Program-made: the position numbers and the translations under genes | Assembly (NCBI RefSeq): GCF_029846175.1 | Contig: NZ_JARWAC010000043.1 | Span: forward strand, 1 to 38,700 | DNA: 38,700 bases | Direction of reading: 5' to 3' | From: Sphaerisporangium sp. TRM90804 | Lineage (GTDB): Bacteria; Actinomycetota; Actinomycetes; Streptosporangiales; Streptosporangiaceae | Shown: piece by piece, positions 7,883 to 15,708 of the stretch | Numbering within the stretch: the stretch's first letter is position 1 | Layout of the letters: every line of letters starts with the position of its first letter | The notes under the pieces: model-generated | Told to the model about the DNA's origin: nothing | The model's input: the letters and a program-made list of their open reading frames with translations, nothing else | Databases searched by the model: none

Positions 7883-8188
7883 CGACATCCCAGAAGCGGG
7901 GGAAATCGCGCCGGACGAGCGACGCGCGGACCCGGCAGGGCCGGAGGTGGCCTTGGCGGCGCACTCCCCTGATCGAACCGGCGTCGGCGGGCCTCCTGAC
8001 GGCTCCGGACCGGCTTCCCGTGAGGACCGGAGCTGGGCGACAGCCTTGACATGTTTCGTAGGGGTTTCGACACTGTCTTCACCCGGCGCCGCCGAAGCGC
8101 GGCGGTTCACGCGATCCCTCACGACCGCCCGCCTTCACTGAGCGACTCCGACGGCCGAGAACATCGAACCGATTCGTAGCATGCCGAA

Positions 8189-8202
8189 TGTTAGCGCTAA
8201 CA
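8189..8202. promoter_or_regulatory. LacI-family operator TGTTAGCGCTAACA
   Basis: A perfect 14-bp palindrome lies 25 bp before the GH127 start codon. The same 14 bases form the centre of the palindrome at 2273-2316. It probably blocks transcription of the GH127-GH30 pair in the absence of inducer. Confidence 0.8.
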
Positions 8203-8227
8203 GCTTATCCGTCTCTCCGGAGGTCAA

Positions 8228-10972
8228 GTGTCTTCCGCACCGCTCAGCCGCCGTCAACTGTTCCAAGCCGCCGGCGTCGCCGTGGTCGCCTCCACGGCCG
8301 CCCAGGCCGTCGGCACTCCGGCGGCCGAGGCCGCGATCGTGCCCCCCGTGCGGCCCGACATCGGGGTGTCGGCGTACGCGTTCGACCTCGGGCAGGTGCG
8401 ACTGACGTCCAGCCGCTGGATGGATAACCAGAACCGCACCCTGTCGTACCTGCGGTACGTCGACGTCAACCGCCTGCTGTACAACTTCCGGGCCAACCAC
8501 CGGCTGTCCACCAACGGCGCCGCCCAGAACGGCGGATGGGACGCTCCCACGTTCCCGTTCCGCACCCACATGCAGGGCCACTTCCTCACCGCGTGGGCCC
8601 AGGCCTACGCCGTGCTCGGCGACACCACCTGCCGGGACAAGGCCAACCAGATGGTCGCCGAACTGGCCAAGTGCCAGGCCAACAACGCCGCCGCCGGGTT
8701 CAACGCCGGTTACCTGTCGGGTTTCCCCGAGTCGGACTTCACCGCCTTGGAGGCCCGCACGCTGAACAACGGCAACGTGCCGTACTACTGCGTGCACAAG
8801 ACCCTGGCCGGCCTGCTCGACGTCTGGCGTCACATCGGCAACACCCAGGCCCGCGACGTGCTGCTCGCGTTCGCCGGCTGGGTCGACTGGCGGACGGGCC
8901 GGCTGAGCGCCTCCCAGATGCAGTCAATGCTGGGCACCGAGTTCGGCGGCATGAACGCCGTGCTGACCGATCTGTACCAGCAGACCGGCGACGGGCGCTG
9001 GCTGACCGCCGCCCGGCGGTTCGACCACGCCTCCGTGTTCGACCCGCTGGCGGCCAACCAGGACCGGCTCAACGGCCTGCACGCCAACACCCAGGTGCCC
9101 AAGTGGATCGGCGCCGCCCGCGAGTACAAGGCCACGGGCACGACCCGCTACCGCGACATCGCCGCCAACGCCTGGAACATCACCGTCGGCGCGCACACCT
9201 ACGTGATCGGCGGCAACAGCCAGGCCGAGCACTTCCGGGCCCCCAACGCCATCGCCGGGTACCTGACCAACGACACCTGCGAGCACTGCAACACCTACAA
9301 CATGCTCAAACTGACCCGCGAGCTGTGGCTGCTCGACCCCGACCGCGTGGCGTACGTCGACTTCTACGAGCAGGCGCTGCTCAACCACATCATCGGCGCG
9401 CAGAACCCCGCCGACGGGCACGGGCACATCACGTACTTCACGCCGCTGCGGGCCGGAGGCCGCCGTGGCGTGGGCCCGGCGTGGGGCGGCGGCACCTGGA
9501 GCACCGACTACAACTCGTTCTGGTGCTGCCAGGGGTCGGGGGTGGAGGTCAACACCAACCTGATGGACTCCATCTACTTCCACAACGGCACGACGCTGTC
9601 GGTGAACCTCTTCATGCCGTCGGTGCTCAACTGGACCCAGCGCGGCATCACGGTCACGCAGACCACGTCCTTCCCGGCGAGCGACACCACCACGTTGCAG
9701 GTCAGCGGGAACGCGGCGGGATCGTGGACGATGCGGATCCGCATCCCGGGCTGGACCAGCGGCGCCACCGTCAGCGTCAACGGCGCCCAGCAGGACGTCG
9801 CCACCACGCCGGGCACCTACGCCACCCTCACCCGCACCTGGGCCCCCGGCGACACCGTCACCGTCCGCCTGCCCATGCGCGTGGTCATGAAGCCCGCCAA
9901 CGACAACCCCAACGTTCAGGCGATCACCTACGGCCCCGTCGTGCTGTCGGGCAACTACGGCAACACCACCTTGAACGCGTTGCCGTCCCTCAACACCGGT
10001 TCGATCACCCGGACCAGCACCACCGCGCTCGCCTTCACCGCCACCGCCAACTCGGCGACGGTGAACCTGGGGCCGTTCTACGACGCGCACGGGCACAACT
10101 ACACCGTCTACTGGAGCACCACCGGCCAGGGCGGCGGCGGGGGCGCGAGCTTCCGGCTGGCGAACGCGGCCAGCGGCCTGGTGCTGGGCATCCAGAACAT
10201 GTCCACCGCCGACGGCGGCCTGGCGTTGCAGTGGACCGACAGCGGCACCGCCGACCACGACTGGGAGGCGGTCGTGGACGGCAACGCCCTGCGGTTCCGC
10301 AACGTCAACAGCGGCAAGGTGCTCGGGGTGGAGAACATGTCCACCGCCGACAACGCCCGCGTCCTGCAGTGGGCCGACAACGGCACCGCCGACCACCGCT
10401 GGACCGTCGTGGACGTGGGCGACGGTTCGCACAAGATCCGCAACGTGCACAGCGGCAAGCTGCTGGCCATCCAGAACGGCTCCACCGCCAACGGCGCCCA
10501 GGCCGTCCAGGACTCCGACAACGGCAGCCTGGACAACCAGTGGCGGTTCGTCCCCAACGGCGCCCGGCGCATCCAGAACCTGGCCAGCGGCCTGGTGCTG
10601 GGCGTGCAGGACATGTCGACCGCCGACGGCGGCGCGGTCATCCAGTGGGGCGACACCGGCACCACCGACCACCTGTGGACCGCCGTCGTCGACACCGGCG
10701 GCTACCTGCGCCTGCGCAACTCCAACAGCGCCAAGGTGCTGGGGGTGGAGAACGCCGCCACGGCCGCCGGCTCCCGAGTCGTCCAGTGGGCCGACAACGG
10801 CACCAGCGACCACCGGTGGCGCCTGCGCCACGGCTCGAACGGCTACTTCCGCATCCAGTGCGCCAACGGCGGCCGGGTCCTCGGCGTCAGCGGGGGCTCC
10901 ACCGCCCAGGGCGCGCAGATCGTGCTCGCCGACGACGGCACCGGGAGCGACCGCCTCTGGCGGTTCGTCTGA
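8228..10972 (+). CDS. Secreted GH127 beta-L-arabinofuranosidase (DUF1680) with six ricin-type lectin repeats
   Basis: The protein has 914 residues. The GTG at 8228 follows GGAGG. The N-terminus is a Tat signal: SRRQLF, a hydrophobic stretch, and an Ala-rich end near residue 38. The body is the GH127/DUF1680 fold. Its zinc-thiolate active site is intact: CEHC places Glu352 and Cys354, and FWCC places Cys433 and Cys434, matching the Glu-x-Cys and Cys-Cys groups of the Bifidobacterium enzyme HypBA1. The family releases beta-linked L-arabinofuranose from plant glycans or hydroxyproline-linked arabinosides. After a Gly-rich linker (about residue 636) come six ricin-like repeats (LVLGIQNMSTADGG, KVLGVENMSTADNA and similar, each ending in a W), i.e. 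two beta-trefoil units for carbohydrate binding. Tat export suits a folded metal enzyme. GH30 follows 88 bp later, probably co-transcribed. Confidence 0.93.
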   Translation: MSSAPLSRRQLFQAAGVAVVASTAAQAVGTPAAEAAIVPPVRPDIGVSAYAFDLGQVRLTSSRWMDNQNRTLSYLRYVDVNRLLYNFRANHRLSTNGAAQNGGWDAPTFPFRTHMQGHFLTAWAQAYAVLGDTTCRDKANQMVAELAKCQANNAAAGFNAGYLSGFPESDFTALEARTLNNGNVPYYCVHKTLAGLLDVWRHIGNTQARDVLLAFAGWVDWRTGRLSASQMQSMLGTEFGGMNAVLTDLYQQTGDGRWLTAARRFDHASVFDPLAANQDRLNGLHANTQVPKWIGAAREYKATGTTRYRDIAANAWNITVGAHTYVIGGNSQAEHFRAPNAIAGYLTNDTCEHCNTYNMLKLTRELWLLDPDRVAYVDFYEQALLNHIIGAQNPADGHGHITYFTPLRAGGRRGVGPAWGGGTWSTDYNSFWCCQGSGVEVNTNLMDSIYFHNGTTLSVNLFMPSVLNWTQRGITVTQTTSFPASDTTTLQVSGNAAGSWTMRIRIPGWTSGATVSVNGAQQDVATTPGTYATLTRTWAPGDTVTVRLPMRVVMKPANDNPNVQAITYGPVVLSGNYGNTTLNALPSLNTGSITRTSTTALAFTATANSATVNLGPFYDAHGHNYTVYWSTTGQGGGGGASFRLANAASGLVLGIQNMSTADGGLALQWTDSGTADHDWEAVVDGNALRFRNVNSGKVLGVENMSTADNARVLQWADNGTADHRWTVVDVGDGSHKIRNVHSGKLLAIQNGSTANGAQAVQDSDNGSLDNQWRFVPNGARRIQNLASGLVLGVQDMSTADGGAVIQWGDTGTTDHLWTAVVDTGGYLRLRNSNSAKVLGVENAATAAGSRVVQWADNGTSDHRWRLRHGSNGYFRIQCANGGRVLGVSGGSTAQGAQIVLADDGTGSDRLWRFV

Positions 10973-11060
10973 GAGCCGGTCGCGAAGCCGGAGATCGGCA
11001 CGGCCGGTCCAGCGGGGCCGGGAAAGCACGGATCAGCACCGACAGCCAAGAGGACAGGAC

Positions 11061-12749
11061 ATGACGCAAGACCACGATGAGACTGTGAGCGGCGAGCGAA
11101 GCCTGCTGAGCAGGAGGAACGTCCTGACGACGCTGGGGGCCGTGCCGATCATCACGGCCACGGCGGCGGTCGTGGGGGCGCCGGGAGCCGCGGCCGCGAC
11201 GGCGGTCATCAATCCGTCGGCGCGGCGGCAGACGATCCGGGGCTTCGGCGGCATGGCCTTCGCGGCGTGGATCGGTGATCTGACGGCCGCCCAGCGGGAG
11301 ACGGCGTTCGGCACCGGCGAGGGCCGGCTGGGGTTCTCCGTGCTGAGGATCCCCGTCCCCGAGAACCAGGCGGACTGGAGCCGTGACGTGGCCACGGCGA
11401 GGCGTGCGATCGAGCTCGGGGCGAGCGTCATCGCGTCGCCGTGGAATCCCCCCGCCAACATGATCGAGACCTTCACGCGCGGCAGCCAGACCAACGCGAA
11501 ACGCCTCAGGTACAACATGTACGGCGCCTACGCCCAGCACCTGAACGACTTCACCACGCACATGCGGAACAACGGGGTGAACCTGTACGGCATATCAGTA
11601 CAGAACGAGCCCGACTACGCGCATGACTGGACGTGGTGGACTCCCGCCGAACTCCTGCGGTTCCTGAAGGAGAACGCCGGCTCGATCAGCACCAGGGTCA
11701 TCGCCCCCGAGTCCTTCCAGTACCTGAAGAACATCTCGGACCCGATCCTCAACGACCCCGTGGCGCTCGCCAACGTCGACATCATCGGGGCTCACCTCTA
11801 CGGCACGCCGTTCTCGAACTTCCCCTACCCCCTCTTCAAGCAGAAGGGCGCGGGCAAAGAGCTCTGGATGACCGAGGTGTACCACCCCAACAGCAGCGAT
11901 TCGGCGGACCTCTGGCCCCAGGCGCTCGACGTGGGCGAACACATCCACCGCGCCATGGTCGACGCCGAGTTCCAGGCGTACATCTGGTGGTACATCCGGC
12001 GCAGCTACGGCCCCATGCGTGAGGACGGCCAGATCAGCAAGCGCGGCGCCATGATGGCGCACTTCGCCAGGTTCGTCCGCCCCGGATACGTACGGATCGA
12101 CGCGACGGCGAACCCGGCCTCGAACGTCTACGTCTCGGCGTACCAGGGTCCGGAATCCATCGTCATCGTCGCCGTCAACAAGGGGACCTCCTCGGTGAGC
12201 CAGCAGTTCACCGTGTCGAACAGCACCGCGTCCGGCAGCGTCTCCTCCTGGCTGACCGACGCGAGCAGGAACGTGGCGCCCCAGGGCGCGACCAGCATGT
12301 CGAACGGCTCCCTCACCGTCACGCTTCCCGCTCGAAGCGTGACGACCTTCGTGACCGGCGCCGGCCCCGGTCCCTCGCCCAGCCCGACGCCCACCCCCAC
12401 GCCCACCCCGACGCCCACCGGCGACCCCGGGACGGGGCCCCGGGTCGTCTACACGATGAGCGCCTGGAACAACGGCTTCACGGCCGGCATCAGCATCACC
12501 AACACCGGGACCACGGCGATCAACGGCTGGACGCTGGTCTTCACCCTGCCCTCCGGCCAGTCCATCACCTCGGGCTGGAACGCCACCTACACGCCCTCCA
12601 GCGGCCAGGTGAGCGCCCGCAACGTCAGCCACAACGCCACGCTCGCCCCCGGAGCCACCATCGACATCGGCTTCCAGGCCACCCACACCGGCAACACCGC
12701 CGAACCCACCGCCTTCACCCTCAACGGCATCCCCTGCGTCGTCGCCTGA
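11061..12749 (+). CDS. Secreted GH30 endo-xylanase-type glycoside hydrolase with CBM2
   Basis: The protein has 562 residues. The ATG at 11061 gives a Tat signal with LLSRRNVLTTLG and an Ala-rich cleavage region near residue 50. The catalytic domain begins with QTIRGFGGM, a hallmark of GH30. The acid/base is Glu183 in SVQNEPDY and the nucleophile is Glu272 in WMTEVYH; YIWWYIRRSYGPM is typical of the bacterial subfamily 8 (glucuronoxylanase) branch. A beta-sandwich side domain follows (to about residue 430), then a Pro-Thr linker of PTPTPT units and a CBM2. This CBM2 has Arg or Pro (GPRVVYTM) where the first conserved Cys is expected, although the last Cys (IPCVVA) is kept, so the usual disulfide cannot form. 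It attacks xylan outside the cell. It follows GH127 by 88 bp. Confidence 0.92.
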   Translation: MTQDHDETVSGERSLLSRRNVLTTLGAVPIITATAAVVGAPGAAAATAVINPSARRQTIRGFGGMAFAAWIGDLTAAQRETAFGTGEGRLGFSVLRIPVPENQADWSRDVATARRAIELGASVIASPWNPPANMIETFTRGSQTNAKRLRYNMYGAYAQHLNDFTTHMRNNGVNLYGISVQNEPDYAHDWTWWTPAELLRFLKENAGSISTRVIAPESFQYLKNISDPILNDPVALANVDIIGAHLYGTPFSNFPYPLFKQKGAGKELWMTEVYHPNSSDSADLWPQALDVGEHIHRAMVDAEFQAYIWWYIRRSYGPMREDGQISKRGAMMAHFARFVRPGYVRIDATANPASNVYVSAYQGPESIVIVAVNKGTSSVSQQFTVSNSTASGSVSSWLTDASRNVAPQGATSMSNGSLTVTLPARSVTTFVTGAGPGPSPSPTPTPTPTPTPTGDPGTGPRVVYTMSAWNNGFTAGISITNTGTTAINGWTLVFTLPSGQSITSGWNATYTPSSGQVSARNVSHNATLAPGATIDIGFQATHTGNTAEPTAFTLNGIPCVVA

Positions 12750-12758
12750 CCGACCTGA

Positions 12759-12818
12759 CCGACCGCACCGACCGCACCGACCGCACCGACCGCACCGACC
12801 GCACCGACCGCACCGACC
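12759..12818. repeat. 9-bp tandem repeat (CCGACCGCA)6 plus partial unit
   Basis: Six exact copies of CCGACCGCA and a final CCGACC begin nine bases after the GH30 stop codon. They are preceded by degenerate TGACCGACC units that include the stop codon itself. A slipped-strand minisatellite in the 3' untranslated region is the simplest reading. It is not CRISPR-like: there are no spacers. Confidence 0.9.
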
Positions 12819-12863
12819 TGAATGACAGGCGAACCGGCTGCGAGGCCCGGCCGCGACACCACG

Positions 12864-12896
12864 GGCGCGGCCCCTCCCACGGCGAGGGGCCGCGCC
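12864..12896 (+). terminator. Strong hairpin after the GH127-GH30 unit
   Basis: Perfect 13-bp arms (GGCGCGGCCCCTC at 12864-12876 and its complement at 12884-12896) with a 7-base loop. It lies between the GH30 gene and the converging universal stress gene, so it can serve both strands. Confidence 0.85.
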
Positions 12897-13013
12897 AGCG
12901 GGGCACTGACCGGGCCGATGCGCATGGTCGCGCAACTCCGGCCGCCGAGAACCGGCTACCCGGCTCGGGCTCGTCACGCGGCGTACGCCCATCTCGTCCG
13001 CGTGCGGGTGGCG

Positions 13014-13826
13014 TCAATCGCCGTAGCGTGCCGGCACGACCACCACGGGGCATCGCGCGTGATGCAGAACGGCGTGACTCACCGAGCCGAGCACCAGGCC
13101 GGTGAAGCCGCCGCGTCCACGCGACCCGACGACCAGCAACGCGGCATCCTCGGATGCCTGCTGGAGGACGTCCACCGGATGCCCCGGAACGGATTGTTCG
13201 ATCACCTTGGTCCCCGGGTGCCGATCCTTGCAGCTCTCGATGACCTCGGCCGGGACGCACCGCTCCTGCGGGCCGGTGGCCTCGGCGGCACCGTGGACCA
13301 CCAGGAGTTCCACCCCTCTGCGCTCGGCCTCGGCGAAGGCGAACTCCACGGCGTTCGCGCCCGACTCCGCGCCGTCGACCCCCAGCACGATGTGCGACCG
13401 GGCCGACGGCGCCGGTCCGCGGACGACGGCCACCGGGCAGGGCGCGAAGCCGGACACGCCGAGTGCCACCGACCCGAGAAGCAGGCCCCGGAATCCGCCG
13501 AGACCGTGATTGCCCACCACGAGGAGCTCGGCGTCCTTCGCCGCCCGGATCAGCGCGGGCCGCGGGTCGGAAGGCAGGCGCGCGCGCGTCACCTCGACAC
13601 CGGGCTCGGCGCGCAGAGCCTGGTTGACCGCCTCTTCCAGCAGGGAGTCCGCGCCGTCACGCATCCACTGGGCGACCTCCGTGTACGGTCCGTCGTGGGG
13701 GTCGCACGCCCACGCCGGCATGGCATGGACGACATGCAGCGAGGTTCCGTGGAGCACGGCCTCCCGGGCGGCCCATCGGGCCGCCTCCAGCGCGGCCTCC
13801 GAGCCGTCGACCCCCACAATGATCAT
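13014..13826 (-). CDS. Tandem universal stress protein (UspA) 1
   Basis: The protein has 270 residues and two UspA domains. The first begins MIIVGVDGSEAALEA and ends with the ATP-binding signature GNHGLGGFRGLLLGSVA. The second begins IVLGVDGAESGANAVE and ends with GSRGRGGFTGLVLGSVSH, followed by CPVVVVP. The G-x2-G-x9-G-S spacing in both domains indicates nucleotide-binding Usp proteins, as in mycobacterial Rv1996/Rv2005c/Rv2623, which belong to the DosR regulon and act in growth arrest under hypoxia. The ATG at 13826 has GGGAGA upstream. It is transcribed leftward, divergent from the XRE-flavin gene, and opens the stress island. Its direct targets are unknown. Confidence 0.92.
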   Translation of the reverse strand: MIIVGVDGSEAALEAARWAAREAVLHGTSLHVVHAMPAWACDPHDGPYTEVAQWMRDGADSLLEEAVNQALRAEPGVEVTRARLPSDPRPALIRAAKDAELLVVGNHGLGGFRGLLLGSVALGVSGFAPCPVAVVRGPAPSARSHIVLGVDGAESGANAVEFAFAEAERRGVELLVVHGAAEATGPQERCVPAEVIESCKDRHPGTKVIEQSVPGHPVDVLQQASEDAALLVVGSRGRGGFTGLVLGSVSHAVLHHARCPVVVVPARYGD

Positions 13827-13893
13827 GATGTCTCCCTAGTCACGTCTTCCATCTGATTCCAGCGGGTGGCCCGGGGGAACGACAGAGTCGTTG

Positions 13894-13909
13894 GTCCTCG
13901 TTCGAGGAC
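13894..13909. promoter_or_regulatory. 16-bp inverted repeat GTCCTCG-TT-CGAGGAC
   Basis: Perfect 7-bp arms around TT lie 67 bp upstream of the leftward USP start, in the divergent promoter region. It could be a regulator site, but it has no second copy that I can see in the window. Confidence 0.35.
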
Positions 13910-13960
13910 GTGGCGGCGCTGCTGGTCCAGAACGAGGTGGGCCTTTCGGTGTCCGATCTT

Positions 13961-13974
13961 GGGCCGGAGGTCCC
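13961..13974. promoter_or_regulatory. DevR/OsdR-like box GGGCCGGAGGTCCC
   Basis: It matches the GGGNC-N4-GNCCC dyad seen before other genes of the island, with TT before the GGG as in the mycobacterial consensus. It lies 134 bp from the USP start and 185 bp from the XRE-flavin start, so it could serve both. It overlaps the possible gene remnant, which lowers confidence. Confidence 0.45.
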
Positions 13975-14158
13975 TGCCGCCGAGACCGGGCCGCCTGTAG
14001 CGTCGTAGTCAGGGCTCCCCGAGGTGACCCGGCGAGGGGCTCGCGCGGCGGTGCCGCGGCGGGCGTCCTGGACCTCCACGACCCGGTGCACGGTGTCGAG
14101 GCCGTCCGGCCGCGGAAGTCGCCGGTATCAACCGGTCGCGAGCAGGGAGGGCGTGAGG

Positions 14159-14830
14159 ATGGCACCGCGTAAGGGTTCACCGGGCGACCTGTCTCGTCGC
14201 ATCGCGCATCGGCGGGAGAGTCTCGGGCTCAGCCGCGACCAGCTCGCCGAGCGTGCCGAGATGGCGACCGGGTTCATCGAGTATCTCGAGGAGAACCCGT
14301 CATCCCTGGACGACGGGTCGCTGTCGCGGGTGGCCCGGGCCCTGGACACCACCGTCGAGGATCTGCGCGGCGGTGGCATGGACCGGCCGCAGGGGCAGGG
14401 CAGGGCTTCGCTTCACCCGTCCCTGGAGAGGCTGGATCCCGAGGAGTGCCTACGCCTGATCGAGCCCGGAGGAATCGGGCGGGTGGCCTTCGACGGCAGC
14501 TGGGGTCCGATCGTGCTCCCGGTCAACTACCGGCTCCATCAGGGGTCGATCGTCTTCCGTACCGAGGCGGGTGGTCCCATGGACGAGGATCTGCGAACCG
14601 GCGACGCCACCGGGGGAGAATTCAAGATCGCTTTTGAGGTCGACCGCATCGACGAGGCCGCCCGGGCGGGCTGGAGCGTGCTGGTGCAGGGCCCTGCTCA
14701 CCACGTCCCGCCGGAGGAGCTTCCCGAGGTGACGTGCTCGGAGGTCGAGCCGTGGGCCGGAGGGGAACGTGGGCTCTACATCCGCGTCGCCCCTCGGCGG
14801 ATCACCGGCCGCCGGATCCACGGACTCTGA
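14159..14830 (+). CDS. XRE-type helix-turn-helix protein fused to flavin-binding split barrel (pyridoxamine oxidase-like)
   Basis: The protein has 223 residues. The ATG at 14159 has GGAGGG seven bases upstream. Residues about 10-65 form an XRE helix-turn-helix (LSRRIAHRRESLGLSRDQLA, then ERAEMATGFIEYLEE). Residues about 85-220 form a pyridoxamine 5'-phosphate oxidase-like FMN split barrel (LDPEECLRLIEPGGIGRVAF, VLPVNYRLHQGSIVFRTEAG, AFEVDRIDEAARAGWSVLVQG). The barrel alone is common in actinomycetes and binds FMN or F420; joined to a DNA-binding domain it could make a redox- or ligand-sensing regulator. It is the first of six rightward genes (to 23063). A role in sensing reduced flavin during oxygen shortage is inference from position. 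Confidence 0.85.
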   Translation: MAPRKGSPGDLSRRIAHRRESLGLSRDQLAERAEMATGFIEYLEENPSSLDDGSLSRVARALDTTVEDLRGGGMDRPQGQGRASLHPSLERLDPEECLRLIEPGGIGRVAFDGSWGPIVLPVNYRLHQGSIVFRTEAGGPMDEDLRTGDATGGEFKIAFEVDRIDEAARAGWSVLVQGPAHHVPPEELPEVTCSEVEPWAGGERGLYIRVAPRRITGRRIHGL

Positions 14831-14927
14831 GACGCGCCGGTCGGCGCATGCCCACGTCCATGCGGTGAGGGCGCGCGGATGCATCGGGACGCGCCGGCCC
14901 GGCCAAGTCCTTAACGCCCTCAGGTAT

Positions 14928-14941
14928 GGGTCCTGCGGCCC
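14928..14941. promoter_or_regulatory. DevR/OsdR-like box GGGTCCTGCGGCCC
   Basis: A GGGNC-N4-GNCCC dyad lies 59 bp before the start of the CBS-BON gene, a good position for activation of an internal promoter of the six-gene run. Confidence 0.5.
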
Positions 14942-15000
14942 TTCTCACCGTGGGGCGTCGCGGATGCGATGGAAGCGTAGGCGTCCTGAAGGGAGCAGCC

Positions 15001-15708
15001 ATGCGCGTGAAGGTGCGGGATGTCATGACCAGACGGGTCGCCTCGGTCAACGGGGGCACCCCGTTCAAGGACGTGGCCGAGGTGTTGGTGAACCATGAGG
15101 TCAGCGCGGCCCCCGTGGTGGACGGTGAAGGTCACGTCATCGGGATGGTCTCGGAGGCGGATCTGCTGCGCAAAGAGCAGTTCAGGGAGCGGTACCACCG
15201 GGAGGGATATCGCCCTCCCCTTCGTACCCGGCTTCGCGAGCGCGTCGGCCGGAAGGGCGCCCCGGCCGAGCGGCGGGCGCGCGGCGACACGGCCCGCGAC
15301 CTGATGACCAGGCCGGCGATCACCGTCAAGCCGCACGCCGACGTGGTGACGGCCGCCCGGCTGATGAGCGAGCACGGGATCAAGCGCCTCCCCGTCGTCG
15401 ACGACGACGGGGTGCTGGAGGGCATCGTCAGCCGCCACGACCTGCTGACCGTCTTCGCGCGGACCGACGACGCCATCGCCCGCGAAGTACGGGACGACGT
15501 CGTCGAAGGCCCCCTGTGGGCCCGCCCGCCGGCGGTGCGCGTCTCGGTGTCCGACGGGGTAGTGACCCTGAGCGGGCGGGTGGCTCGCACCACGGACGCG
15601 CGGATCGCCGTCGGCATGACCGGGCGGGTCAACGGCGTGGTGGACGTGGTCGACGAGCTGGAGTGCGAGGACGCGCACGGTGGGGGGACGTGCGATGAGG
15701 GCGCGTGA
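15001..15708 (+). CDS. CBS-CBS-BON domain protein 1
   Basis: The protein has 235 residues. The ATG at 15001 is preceded by AAGGGAG. The first CBS domain spans about residues 7-62 (VRDVMTRRVASVNGGTPFKD to VIGMVSEADLLRKE). The second spans about 98-150 (ARDLMTRPAITVKPHADVVT to GIVSRHDLLTVF). A BON domain follows (about 160-222, VRVSVSDGVVTLSGRVARTT to NGVVDVVDEL). CBS pairs usually bind adenine nucleotides and report energy state; BON domains are linked to membranes or lipids. The mycobacterial CBS protein Rv2626c is a strongly hypoxia-induced relative without BON. A paralogue lies at 37156-37851. It overlaps the next gene by 14 bases. Confidence 0.9.
   Translation: MRVKVRDVMTRRVASVNGGTPFKDVAEVLVNHEVSAAPVVDGEGHVIGMVSEADLLRKEQFRERYHREGYRPPLRTRLRERVGRKGAPAERRARGDTARDLMTRPAITVKPHADVVTAARLMSEHGIKRLPVVDDDGVLEGIVSRHDLLTVFARTDDAIAREVRDDVVEGPLWARPPAVRVSVSDGVVTLSGRVARTTDARIAVGMTGRVNGVVDVVDELECEDAHGGGTCDEGA

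Larger units (their letters stand above)
7732..8227. other. Regulatory region upstream of the GH127 gene
   Basis: No gene is supported in these 496 bases. They contain the regulator's terminator, two LacI-type operators (7840-7853 and 8189-8202), the CTGAAACTTTCAG dyad (7870-7882), a consensus TTGACA at 8046-8051 with GACACT 17 bp later as a possible promoter, and GGAGG before the GTG at 8228. If that promoter is used, the leader is long and the 8189 operator lies inside it, which would act as a roadblock. Confidence 0.5.
13829..14008 (+). pseudogene. Possible C-terminal gene remnant without a start codon
   Basis: A frame open from 13829 to the TAG at 14006-14008 encodes a protein-like tail (SSFEDVAALLVQNEVGLSVS, then DLGPEVPAAETG) with high G/C at third positions. 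It has no usable start before this segment and a stop just upstream. I do not recognise the family. It may be the 3' relic of a deleted gene, or a chance open frame in GC-rich DNA. Confidence 0.2.

Noticed and set aside
12759..12818. Short tandem repeats as a CRISPR array
   Set aside because: The 9-bp units are contiguous without spacers, and no cas-like gene is in the window.
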